A stretch of 64,000 bases of DNA from Cordylochernes scorpioides. Its lineage: Eukaryota > Arthropoda > Arachnida > Pseudoscorpiones > Chernetidae. Each line of letters starts with the position of its first letter. Positions within the stretch are counted from its first letter, which is position 1. The notes beneath the pieces are model-generated. The model was not told the origin of the DNA. It did not search any database and was given only the letters and a program-made list of their open reading frames with translations. The translations under genes and the position numbers were made by a program. This document shows, piece by piece, positions 53,651 through 63,683 of this stretch. The stretch lies in the NCBI GenBank assembly GCA_030710605.1, contig CP092870.1, forward strand, positions 97,058,592 to 97,122,591, given 5' to 3'.

Positions 53651-55520
53651 TATAATTTGATCTTTTGTAATTTTGCATTTTCAATGCTCATTGATCCAAG
53701 CATTCTATTGAAGCTTTTAATTTTTTTAAAGCCAATATCCATATTTTAAGACTCAATTATGCTGTAATTTTGAGAAAAATATTTATTTTAAAAATTCCTG
53801 TGTGCATCGTATATATGTTTAATATTTTCTGAAATTCTCAAATAATTATAATTTTGGTGTTGACATTCTTCTCAGAAGAATTGAACGATATTTTGATTAT
53901 CAAAATGTAAATATTTCATAAGCGATTTCTTGACTTATTTTAAAATCTACATTTTATAGCAAATAAAAATGTTTTTATATGATAAATGTATCTAATTTCT
54001 TTCGCATCACTTCAATATTATTTTAAAATCCGTATGCATTCATTTTTTAAAAGACGTTATTTTATATAATATCGAATCAAACTTTTCTTAATATATTTCC
54101 CCCTAATATCAATTTTATTTCGAGAATTTTAAGAAGATTTTAATAAATTTTTAGCGTCGTATTTATAAATATAAAAAGGGGGTATATTTTATTAAATATA
54201 TTTTAGATTAAAAATTATATATTTAATCTATATTAATGTAACCTAGAAACTAAATGTTTTTTTAGTAATTCAATTAAAAACTTTAGCATAAGATTATTGA
54301 AAAGGTTTATGCCATCTATTTTTTGTAAACGAAAATATGATAAACTGTTCAAAATGTTTTGAATCAAATTTATTCTCATAAAACTATATATAAAACATCT
54401 CTAGTAGTGTTATAAAGTGCTTGTAAAACTTCATAAACTTCGTTTGGAAATGAATTCGTAACGAATGTATGAAATATCCAAATTATCACATTTAAATGAT
54501 GTGATATATTGATTAGGGCTAACAAACTATACGTTCAAATATTATATGAAAAAAAAATCAACAAAAGTTTAAAGAACTTCACAAAGTTAAATGCATTTTT
54601 TTTATATATATTTTTGAGGAACCAAACGAGAGCAAATTCTCATTTCGATATTTTGGAAAGTTGAAACAATTTTTTTCCGCATTTAATTGAATTTGATGGT
54701 TAAAAAAAAAATGCCGATATGATAAAGTTCTAAATAGTAATTTGGCAACCGCATTGTTACTATGCTAGTTACCAAACTGTTAACATTTAACTATGAAATT
54801 TGATATCAAAATTTATCGATTTTTTGTGTAATTCGCAAACATATTGTATTAGCTATAAAAGTTATTATATGTGTTAAAGTATGCTAATCATCAAGCTTTT
54901 GCGATATCACCAATTTATGGTGCTGGTATAATATTCCATCATATTTGGTGAACAAGAAACAAAAGCTCAAACTTGAGTCTACCCCAGTAGATATTGTTTC
55001 ACTTTAGAAGTTTCGAAAATATTGTAGCGCAGAAATCAAGTCTTTGTATATCTGGAGATGTGAAAGTATTTATTGATGACGTCACCACGACCAATTGATA
55101 ATTATTAAAAAAATTAACCCAACTATCTACAGCTAGAGAATATCAAGCAAGCAAGCTAGGCACCTAAATGATGATATATCAAATGTAAAATTTCGAAATC
55201 TGTTTCAAATATTTTCGTTGAATAATTAAATTAAATTATATAATAAACTATTTATTCGCCACAATATTTTTTCCCCAACTTGAATGAATCTTACAAAAAG
55301 GGGTATTTTATAAAAAGAAAGTTAACTTGTCCCGTCACAAAATATGAGAAAAAAAATTACGCGCCATCTATTGACCGTTTCTGCAAACTAGCAGAATGGG
55401 GGCAACACCAGCTTTGGAAAATTCCGAACGTCCACGTGGAGACCGTAGTTTTAGACTAATGACATTTGTCAGTCCAAGACTTCCTTATATGGGAGATTAC
55501 TGTTATCATAAATTTGAACT
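53651..55520. other. AT-rich region upstream of the Lys/Ser-rich gene
   Basis: About 1.9 kb of AT-rich DNA with long T and A runs. No frame longer than 60 codons that is convincing, no repeat family recognised. It should contain the promoter, but I see no defensible element. Confidence 0.5.
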
Positions 55521-55527
55521 ATGTTTG

Positions 55528-55906
55528 ATACGTATCTTCTTCTTCTTCTTTCTTATCTCCACTCAATCATATTAGGGTATCAAGCTTGTAAAGCTTGAGA
55601 TCATGACTGGGTGAAAAAGAATGCGTCTGCCTTTGTCATTAAGACTGGGAGCACTACTCAGTGGCAGGCCGACTTAGCTCCAAAGAAATGGCCGCCTCTG
55701 ACATGAGGAACAGACGCCATGTGCAGTCGCTCCTAACATGGAGTACAAACACTGCTCATCCGGTATCCCTGGATTAGGAGCCCTTACAGGGTACTATCAG
55801 CCGGGCAAGCTGAACCCAGGTTTTTTAGCGAGCTTGTTACTGCTCCCCCTCCTCCTTTTTCATCCGGGCTTGGGACCGGCAAAGGCGGAGTATGCTTCTT
55901 CTAAAT
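55528..55906 (-). repeat. non-LTR-like repeat, left of an inverse pair
   Basis: On the minus strand it starts GCCGGTCCCAAGCCCGGATG, continues AAAAAGGAGGAGGG and ends GAGTGGAGATAAGAAAG plus GAA repeats. The inverse copy is at 56932-57299. The GTCCCAAGCCCGGAT phrase is widespread in animal non-LTR elements. Confidence 0.6.
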
Positions 55907-55914
55907 AAAACAAT

Positions 55915-56095
55915 TTTCTATTGTTCTTTCTGCAATGATGAAAATATAATGTGAGGGCCTTGACTCATCAGTTGTAAACCCTCCCAGCAGTTTCACCAGT
56001 TTAATCTACCATACCGCTTTATTATTGTATTTTTTTGCTGTAATGCTTTTATCATTTCATTAAAGGCAGTAGAAAATTGTTTTATATAAAAAAAA
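55915..56095. repeat. foldback-family copy
   Basis: TTCTATTGTTCTTTCTGCAA, hairpin GTGAGGGCC ... CCCTCCC, CAGTTTCACCAGTTTAATCT, then the inverse outer arm GGCAGTAGAAAATTG. Confidence 0.65.
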
Positions 56096-56209
56096 AATCA
56101 TTCAAAAAAATGCATACACGTCAAAAATAGTTCAATTTTCTGATAAGAAATGCCACTTTTGAATTAAAAGAATCATAAACACAAGGTAATAAGACCAAAT
56201 CCAAATAAA

Positions 56210-56290
56210 TAGTGTGACGTTTCGGTAACAACACTGTTACCGAAACATCACACACTATTTATTTGGTCTTATTACTTTGTGTTTATAATC
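56210..56290. repeat. palindrome of PLE-terminal type
   Basis: CCAAATAAATAGTGTGACGT, TTCGGTAACA, a 4-base turn and the complement, with GAAACATCACACAC at the right; same family as 56735-56840. Confidence 0.7.
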
Positions 56291-56478
56291 TATAATCCAA
56301 ATTGTACCTTATCAAGAATCATACGCGTTATAAATAGTTGAAATTTCCTATAACGTGCGCTAACGTACCGTGTTTATAATATTGTGTAACAGAACGTTGC
56401 TTTCCCTATCTAGCGGAATTTATATCAAAGTTGATTCTGGCCAATGTTCTGCAATAAAAATAATGAATGTTTTGTTTA

Positions 56479-56882
56479 CACTCATGGACAAAAGTAGAAA
56501 GTTTTTGATGTTGCCGGTCATCTTTTTTTTTTTTTCTTTTGAAGGAGACAAAGCCAATTTTGTTTACACTTGGTTATCTCGTGTTTCTACAATAAAGGTC
56601 ACTGTGTATCAAATATATTTCAAAGTTATTATCTGAATTCAGATATACCTGCTGAAAGATACAACTTCCTTAAGTTTTGATGATAAAGCACAATTTGGAT
56701 TATAGATTATAATAAAATAAAATAAGACCTAATCCAAATAATTTATTAGTGTGTGACGTTTATCATTTATTCTTTTGTCTGATGATGGTGACAATGTTGT
56801 TGCCGAAACGTCACACACTAATAAATTATTTGGATTAGGTCTTATTTTCTTTTATTATTCCTTAAGTTTTGTTCATGAGTGT
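56479..56882. mobile_element. CACTCATGGACAAAA element with a palindrome inserted
   Basis: Left end CACTCATGGACAAAAGTAG (56479), right end CCTTAAGTTTTGTTCATGAG (to about 56882). CCTTAAGTTTTG is present on both sides of 56683-56863, as a target duplication for the inserted palindrome. Confidence 0.7.
56776..56815 (+). ncRNA. hammerhead-like ribozyme motif
   Basis: TGT-CTGATGA, one extra T, GGTGACA ... TGTTGCC (stem II, with two G-U type pairs), GAAA-C-GTC, ACA. Core boxes are perfect, GUC is the preferred cleavage triplet and stem I TGT/ACA pairs. It lies in the loop of a 28-bp inverted repeat (56735-56765 with 56806-56838). Confidence 0.6.
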
Positions 56883-56931
56883 ATATTTATTTCGATACTT
56901 ACATCAACCAATTACTTATAGAATAACTCCG

Positions 56932-57299
56932 TCTTTGCCGGTCCCAAGCCCGGATGAAAAAGGAGGAGGGGGAGCAGTAACAAGCTCACTAAAAAAACCT
57001 GGGCTCAGCTGGCCCGGCTGATAGTACCCTGTAAGGGCTCCTGATCCAGGGATACAGGATGAGCAGCGTTTGTACTCCATGTTAGGAGCAGCTGTACATG
57101 GCGTCTGTTCCTCATGTCAGAGGCGGCCATTTCTTTTGGAGCTAAGTCGGCCTGCCACTGAGTAGTGCTCCCAGTCTTAATGACAAAGGCAGACGCATTC
57201 TACTTCACCCAGTCATGATGGTTGTCAAACAGACACCATCAGGGGTCACAACTTGTGCCCTAATATGATTGAGTGGAGATAAGAAAGAAGAAGAAGACT
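56932..57299 (+). repeat. non-LTR-like repeat, right of the inverse pair
   Basis: Inverse of 55528-55906 with point differences and one replaced stretch near 57225-57260. The two could form a stem of about 370 bp around 1 kb. Confidence 0.65.
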
Positions 57300-57397
57300 T
57301 ATAGAATTCCCAAAGTTTCAGTAATTGGCTGTTACTCTCATCAGGGGAGTTAAGAGAGTAACAGCCAGTCACTGTAACGTCGGGAATTAAATAAAAT
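57300..57397. repeat. palindrome with a hammerhead-like core
   Basis: GAATTCCCAAAGTTTCAGTA ... pairs with TACTGTAACGTCGGGAATTA-type sequence on the right. The minus strand at 57309-57347 reads CCC-CTGATGA-G-AGTAA-loop-TTACT-GAAAC, then GGG: core boxes perfect, stem II 5 bp, stem I CCC/GGG. The cleavage triplet here is changed to TTT, while the other arm keeps CGTCGGG but lost the core, so the two arms decayed differently. Confidence 0.55.
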
Positions 57398-57547
57398 AGT
57401 CGACTCTCGATAACTTGAAACTCAAGGGGACCAGAGAAAATTTTCAATTTATCAAGAGTTCAAAATAACAGGAGTTTAAACAACTAAAAGGAAAGGAGGA
57501 AAAATCAAGTAAACAAGAGTTTGAAGTTTTGGTAGTTTCGGGATATA

Positions 57548-57958
57548 CATAATATAAAATGAAAGAATTTAAAAGCATGAATGTTTCTTTTATACATAAT
57601 ACAAACTTCTACTGCCCTTACTGTGATAAAAAAAATATAGGGGGGCTTGGCTCATCTGTGGTGAACCCTCCCAGTGGTTTCGCCAATTTAATCCACCAGA
57701 CAGCTTCTCAGAGCTCTAATACTCTATTGGACGATTCTGCTTATATACGCAGCACTGAAGGATGGAATCTCAGAAATGGTTTTCAAGAAAACTATGGACA
57801 TAAGCTTATAGGACGAAATTGGTGAAACCGCTGGGAGGGTTCACCACTGATGAGCCAAGCCCTCCCAATATATTTTTTCATCGCAGTAAGGACAGTAGAA
57901 GTTTGTATTATGTATAAAAGAAACATTCGTGCTTTTAAATTCTTTCCTTTTATATGTA
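57548..57958. repeat. complete foldback element, 410 bases
   Basis: Outer arms of about 140 bases, ATAATATAAAATGAAAGAAT ... GGTTTCGCCAATTT and inverse, surround a 130-base middle (CTCTATTGGACGATTCTGCT ... ATGGACATAAGCTTATAGGA). Both arms carry the conserved hairpin. There is no coding, and no clear target duplication. Confidence 0.85.
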
Positions 57959-58029
57959 TAGATGGCGCATTATTGCTTTGTGTTAATATACATACTATGT
58001 TGATACAAGATTAAATAAGTGACTTACAG

Positions 58030-58090
58030 CAAGTTTTTAAAGTAATAAATTTATTGGGAGCTTTCGGGTCTTGCCCTTTCTTAGAGTACG
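58030..58090 (-). repeat. degenerate hammerhead-like remnant
   Basis: The minus strand reads CTAAGAA, A, GGG-loop-CCC, GAAAGCTC, then CCAATAAATTTATT: the same order as the 18.3-kb motif, with the first core box changed. Confidence 0.4.
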
Positions 58091-58542
58091 ATCAAAATTC
58101 GTTATTTATTATTTTAAACATTTGTAAAGTTATTCTCAAATGTTCATTTGTGGTAAGATACTATTCTTTCAACTTCAAATTACTGAATGGACCAATTATA
58201 ATTGATTTTATTCAAATTATTGAGTATTTATCAAAGGACCAGGAACATTTTTCAAATTATCGAGATATTCAAATTAACAAGTTTCAAATTATTGAGAGTC
58301 GACTGTAATTGGTTGATGTATATTTCTTCCAAACCAACAAATGATCGTCAACACTTATTTTGATAGATATGGCGAAAGCCAACGTTCAGTTTTATCATCT
58401 GAAGATATATTTAACTACATGTAGTTTAATGTCAGATGATACTGTGTTGTCTTAGGAGGAGAACTAGAAAGTTTTGATTGTTACAAGTTTGAAGTTAATC
58501 CCCATATATAAGTAAGTATATTTTATGTGTGCCTCTACTTAC

Positions 58543-58633
58543 CCTTGCTTAGGTGCTCATCTCTCCTGGACATTTTAAGTCTTTCTAGAACCTCCAAATG
58601 TCTAATGAAGTGGTCAAACCTTTTGTTTGGAAT
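58543..58633 (-). CDS. candidate internal exon, unknown minus-strand gene
   Basis: 91 bases between a CTGTCTTAG acceptor (just above 58633) and a GTAAGT donor (58542-58537 on the minus strand) give 30 open codons plus one base, including RFDHFIRHLEVLERLKMSRR and ending DEHLSKG. The peptide is charged and helical, unlike random AT-rich translation. I cannot assign a family. It may be an upstream exon of the gene at 51-53 kb, but 5 kb of repeats lie between. Confidence 0.5.
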
Positions 58634-58935
58634 CTAAGACAGTTGGTCAAATGTTGTTGACTTGCTGGCCGGGGTCTACAGTTGATAGATCTTGTTTCCA
58701 TCCCTGTGAAGTGAACTGTTCATAGTCATGACAACTTGGTACAGACTATCAGATTCAAATATATTCAAGAGGATTTTCCCCTACCTTTGTACAGCTGCTA
58801 ACTACCGACCATGATTTACACAAAACCTTTATTAAGACACCAGTCTTATACAGATTCTCCTCTCTCATTGCCGGATTACACACAGATATACACACAAAAA
58901 CTTTTGTACCAAGTTGTGTTCAATCCATTCCAACC
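58634..58935. other. intronic or intergenic
   Basis: Holds another non-LTR tail (CCTTTATTAAGACACCAGTC at 58825). No other exon is convincing. Confidence 0.4.
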
Positions 58936-59323
58936 CCAAAGTAGAACTACCTCTCTGAAATGGACAACACCTAGTTGCAGAGAGCCAAAGAACAAGAGGA
59001 TTCTTGATAAGGCACAATGAATGAGAAATTTTACCACAGCATGTTTTTAAATAGCTACTGTTATCAAGTGTGTAAACAAGATAACAGATAAGAAGATATG
59101 AATGTTGTGTTTAAGAAGATACCACATGCTGTGGTAAAAATTTCTCATTCAGTACTTTTGTCTGAAGATGGTAACACTATTTATTTATTTGGATTTGGTC
59201 TTATTACCTTGTGTTTAAGAGGAATCTTCTTACCAGAAAGCTGCTAAAAGTAGTAATTTTGGTTTTAAAAAAAAGCTGTCCTTTGTAGAGAGGTGTCTTC
59301 TCATGGAGGTTGTTCTACTGTAC
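58936..59323. mobile_element. CAGTAGAACC-type MITE, interrupted
   Basis: Left end AGTAGAACTACCTCTCTGAA, right end TCATGGAGGTTGTTCTACTG. Between them an inserted block holds an inverse pair, AATGAGAAATTTTACCACAG with its complement at 59126-59147. Confidence 0.6.
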
Positions 59324-59371
59324 TGGAAGTTCCTCCTTACCCTCACCCCAGGGATGTTTACCCCAGTCTAG

Positions 59372-59473
59372 ATCTCCCATCTGAACAGTGAGATCTCATA
59401 TAGGACATGGTTCACACCACACATTGATAGTAAGGATAGTGTGAATATGGAGGTGACAAAATACAACAACAAG
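59372..59473 (+). CDS. candidate internal exon, unknown plus-strand gene
   Basis: 34 codons between a CCCAGTCTAG acceptor and a GT donor (AAG-GTGTAC, weaker than consensus). The peptide contains YRTWFTPHIDSKDSVNMEV. Phase 0 on both sides, which fits the exon at 60699. The frame stays open past the donor for 43 codons, so the exon end is uncertain. Confidence 0.48.
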
Positions 59474-60013
59474 GTGTACACACATGATATTTACTTTGCA
59501 CAGCATTTTTATCTTAGAAAGCCGCTATTTACAAGTTTATTTACATATGATCTACCTTGTTTATCTATAATAGGAAGGAAAGTGAGATGACATACATACT
59601 AGTTGCTTTATTTACATAATGATGGACATTTATAAAAATATAGTTGCATGGAAGAAGTAGGAGAGGGGGGTCAAAATTGCTTCATACCCGTCTTTTAGAA
59701 GTAAACTGCAGCACATAACAGAGAGGGAATTTCTTGACCTGGTGAGATACTCTGTGGAAAGACCTCAAACTGCTATGAATGGGGGATGAGTCTGCTACTT
59801 TGAAATAACACCTCTGGGATGTTTTCTTGCAAAATCACCACTTTGTACTGTGTTTCAGAATGGTCTCTCTGTTTTAGGGGTCACTGTGCTAGGATAAACT
59901 CTACCATACTGCTTTGGAAAGATTCTTGATTGTTCTGGTGTTTGTTTCAGAATGATTCCCTGTGTACAGTGTTTTATATTGATTACATTTTAGAATGATT
60001 CATTGAGTATATT
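59474..60013. other. intron, no feature recognised
   Basis: Moderately AT-rich, with early degenerate versions of the minisatellite phrase TGTTTTAGAATG from about 59850. Confidence 0.4.
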
Positions 60014-60610
60014 GTGTTTTAGAAGACTCCTCTGTACTGTGTTTTAGAATGCTTACATTCTAGAAAGATTCCTTCGGTATATTGTGTTTTAGAATACTCC
60101 TCTGTACTGTGTTTTAGAAGGCTTACTTTCTAGAATGCTTCCTTCTGTATATTGTGTTTTAGAAGACTCCTCTGTACTGTGTTTTAGAATGCTTACATTC
60201 TAGAAAGATTCCTTCGGTATATTGTGTTTTAGAAGACTCCTCTGTACTGTGTTTTAGAAGGCTTACTTTCTAGAATGCTTCCTTCTGTATATTGTGTTTT
60301 AGAAGACTCCTCTGTACTGTGTTTTAGAAGGCTTACTTTCTAGAATGATTCCTTCTGTATATTGTGTTTTAGAAGGCTTCTCTGTACTGTGTTTTAGAAG
60401 GCTTACTTTCTAGAATGCTTCCTTCTGTATATTGTGTTTTAGAAGACTCCTCTGTACTGTGTTTTAGAAGGCTTACTTTCTAGAATGCTTCCTTCTGTAT
60501 ATTGTGTTTTAGAAGACTCCTCTGTACTGTGTTTTAGAAGGCTTACTTTCTAGAATGATTCCTTCTGGAGATTGTGTTTTAGAAGACCCCTCTGTACTGT
60601 GTTTTAGAAT
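60014..60610. repeat. 70-base minisatellite, about 8 copies
   Basis: Unit GTGTTTTAGAAGACTCCTCT, GTACTGTGTTTTAGAAGGCT, TACTTTCTAGAATGCTTCCT, TCTGTATATT; spacing exactly 70 bases (for example 60014, 60084, 60154). Each unit is itself built from two related half units sharing GTGTTTTAGAA. It lies in an intron. Confidence 0.92.
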
Positions 60611-60698
60611 GATGCCATTATATGGCATTTTAGAATGACTGTACTGTGTGTTAGAATAACTTTTGTTTTCTTCACTTCTGAGATGACAACCATTCTAG

Positions 60699-60875
60699 GA
60701 GGACAAACAACTTCTACAGTTCCGACTACGCTACAATTATGAGAGAGAAGACCACCATTCTGACCTAGCTAATCTACACAATCTATCCATCTGCAATGAT
60801 CACCTGTCAAAGAAAGTCTATACCTTCATATTGCACGTCAAAGTCTACAATTCTGTGATGAAGACATTCCCTGAA
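60699..60875 (+). CDS. exon of the same plus-strand gene, runs into a gap
   Basis: A CATTCTAG acceptor is followed by 59 open codons (EDKQLLQFRLRYNYERED ... SKKVYTFILHVKVYNSV ... FPE) up to the N run, in phase 0. Composition and helical pattern are those of a conserved intracellular protein. No family recognised. The donor is inside or beyond the gap. Confidence 0.65.
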
Positions 60876-60975
60876 NNNNNNNNNNNNNNNNNNNNNNNNN
60901 NNNNNNNNNNNNNNNNNNNNNNNNNNNNNNNNNNNNNNNNNNNNNNNNNNNNNNNNNNNNNNNNNNNNNNNNNNN
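60876..60975. other. assembly gap (100 N)
   Basis: Exactly 100 N. It cuts both the exon at 60699 and the left arm of the following inverted repeat. Confidence 0.98.
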
Positions 60976-62178
60976 AATGATATGATTTAATGAATGAGAG
61001 GGCTTGGCTCATCAGTAGTGAACCCTCTCAGCGGTTTCGCCAAATTAATCTCTAGGACCGCTCTACTATTGTATTGGACTGGTTTTGTTATATACCCTGC
61101 ATTTTCTATGGAAGGCAGCTAAATGGTGTTTAGTGAACTATGGACATAAGCTTATAGGTCTGTAGAGGTACATACATATAAATTTCAAGGTATTGCATCG
61201 AGCAAAGCTCTTCCGCGCAAAACATGTTTTCATAACCATTAAATATTTGTAAATTAAATTTTATTGCCCTCTATCGTTAATATTTTACACAAATAAATAT
61301 ACTGGCAATGCGTTTCTTTTTTTTTAATCTCTACAGACCTTACTGCAATGATATGATTTAATGAATGAGAGGGCTTGGCTCATCAGTAGTGAACCCTCTC
61401 AGCGGTTTCGCCAAATTAATCTCTAGACCGCTCTACTATTGTATTGGACTGGTTTTGTTATATACCCTGCATTTTCTATGGAAGGCAGCTAAATGGTGTT
61501 TAGTGAACTATGGACATAAGCTTATAGGTCTGTAGAGGTACATACATATAAATTTCAAGGTATTGCATCGAGCAAAGCTCTTCCGCGCAAAACATGCAGG
61601 GTATATAACAAAACCAGTCCAATACAATAGTAGAGCGGTCTAGAGATTAATTTGGCGAAACCGCTGAGAGGGTTCACTACTGATGAGCCAAGCCCTCTCA
61701 TTCATTAAATCATATCATTGCAGTAAGGTCTGTAGAGATTAAAAAAAAAAGAAACGCATTGCCAGTATATTTATTTGTGTAAAATATTAACGATAGAGGG
61801 CAATAAAATTTAATTTACAAATATTTAATGGTTATGAAAACATGTTTTGCGCGGAAGAGCTTTGCTCGATGCAATACCTTGAAATTTATATGTATGTACC
61901 TCTACAGACCTATAAGCTTATGTCCATAGTTCACTAAACACCATTTAGCTGCCTTCCATAGAAAATGCAGGGTATATAACAAAACCAGTCCAATACAATA
62001 GTAGAGCGGTCTAGAGATTAATTTGGCGAAACCGCTGAGAGGGTTCACTACTGATGAGCCAAGCCCTCTCATTCATTAAATCATATCATTGCAGTAAGGT
62101 CTGTAGAGATTAAAAAAAAGAAACGCATTGCCAGTATATTTATTTGTGTAAAATATTAACGATAGAGGGCAATAAAAT
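60976..62178. repeat. nearly perfect inverted repeat, 495-base arms, of foldback units
   Basis: Left arm 60976-61470 holds one full unit (60976-61228), a spacer and the start of a second unit. Right arm 61597-62091 is the inverse and continues to 62178 with sequence whose partner would lie in the gap. A 126-base stretch (61471-61596) is the loop. The arms differ by only one or two bases that I can see. Each unit carries the hairpin as GAGAGGG ... CCCTCTC. Confidence 0.88.
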
Positions 62179-62934
62179 TCATTTTTCATTATTATTCACA
62201 AAATAAAAGGAATCTCATTTATATTATTTGTTTAAGATGCTGATTTGGATGCAATATTTTGAAAAATTCTTTTATATACTCTCTCACTGCTTTTATTTCT
62301 TATAATAAATTTAAATGTTGTGTAAAGATTATTGATCAAGATAATGTTAATACTCCTTGCAACATTCCAAAAGCTCTGTGTGTGTTATTCCATGTCCTTA
62401 CAACCACGTTAACCTAACAGAGTACAAAACCTATTCTTTAGCTATGCAACTTTTTTTAAAAATCATATTGTGCTTTGATTTTTATTTTATATATTATATT
62501 TACCCTCTATTTACATTTTGTAGAAAATCTTTGATTTTATATATATAATCTTTATCTTTTTTTTTTTTTAATATCTATACACACTTCTTTTGTGGTTTGG
62601 TGCACAAATAAAAATATATAATTTATATCATTGAATTAAAAAAAAAAACTTTTGACAAAAACTATTTTTTCAATTTTCTCTTATTCAGTAATTTTATTAT
62701 AATAAAAAAATGATAAATCATGACTTTTTTTATAATTCTTTTATTAGATCTTTATTTTTTAAGAAATATTTTTTTATTGCTATTTAAAAAATATATAAAT
62801 TATAGAATGTTTGAAAGCTTTTAAAGAATATAAAAAAAAAACTCATTTTTTGGAATAATTTCTTATTATAGAAAAGTAAATGTCTTAAAAAAAAAAAAAA
62901 AAAGATTTTTTTTATTAAACTACATTAGACTTTT

Positions 62935-62977
<43 letters not shown>

Positions 62978-63504
62978 CACATTGTCAGCTTTTTTTTATA
63001 CGATACAAAAATAAATTATAATTAAAAAAAAAAAAGTATTTAAAAAAAATTCTTAATAAGGTTGTTTTCAATATAACATTGCATATTTGCATATCAATTT
63101 TTTTTTTGGTTGTGTGTCACAATTTTATGTACTTGGATTTTTATATGTTTATATATATATAATTTTACCTCATTTTTAATTAATTTTTCCCTTTTTTTTG
63201 TTTCTTGAATAAATCATCCAAAGCTCTACACACCTTTACTGCAGAGATTGATCAATTAGTTTGCCTTATATCAGTGGCTAAGCCTTTACATCTAAGTTTT
63301 TGTACAGTAAGATTTGCAGAGGTTTTACCAGTTAATTCAAGAAGTATTTTAATGGTGTAAACAGAAGAAATGTATTGAACAATCATCTATAAAAGTAAAT
63401 ATTTTTTTACAGTAAGCATTAATAGAAATATATGAATCATGGTTGTTAAGGTTATAAGAGTTGATTAATTTTTACTTCTTACTTTCTGATAGAAAAAAAA
63501 TATA
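62179..63504. other. very AT-rich, no gene
   Basis: Long A and T runs, a (TA)n run at about 62941-62974 and nothing recognisable. It could be intron or intergenic. Confidence 0.55.
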
Positions 63505-63683
63505 CAGTTAAACCTGTCTATACCGCCCCCTCTAAATAGTGCCTTCCTCTCTATAGCGTCTGATTTTAAACATTAAAATGTAAACATTTTACATTAAAAG
63601 TGACCTGTCTATAGCATCCCCTCTCTATAGCACCCTATTTTGGTGAGTCCCAAGAGAGGGGGCACTATAGACAGGTTTAACTG
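63505..63683. mobile_element. 179-base MITE, CAGTTAAACCTG family
   Basis: CAGTTAAACCTGTCTATA ... TATAGACAGGTTTAACTG with TA on each side (63503-63504, 63684-63685) and inner inverse motifs CCCCTCTCTATAG. pogo-type ends. Confidence 0.88.

Larger units (their letters stand above)
57398..58309. mobile_element. GTCGACTCTC-type element with a foldback inserted
   Basis: GTCGACTCTCGATAACTTGA at the left, TTGAGAGTCGAC at the right, with GATATTCAAATTAACAAG-type inner repeats. 57548-57958 is a complete foldback element inserted in it. Fragments of the same family are inside the Helitron at 4560-4640. Confidence 0.65.

Noticed and set aside
57818-57860. The foldback hairpin as a circularly permuted hammerhead (GGC-GAAAC ... 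CTGATGA-GCC)
   Set aside because: The boxes and a GGC/GCC stem are there, but only 19 bases separate GAAA and CTGATGA, with no usable cleavage triplet and no stem III, so I treat it as chance similarity inside a structured hairpin.
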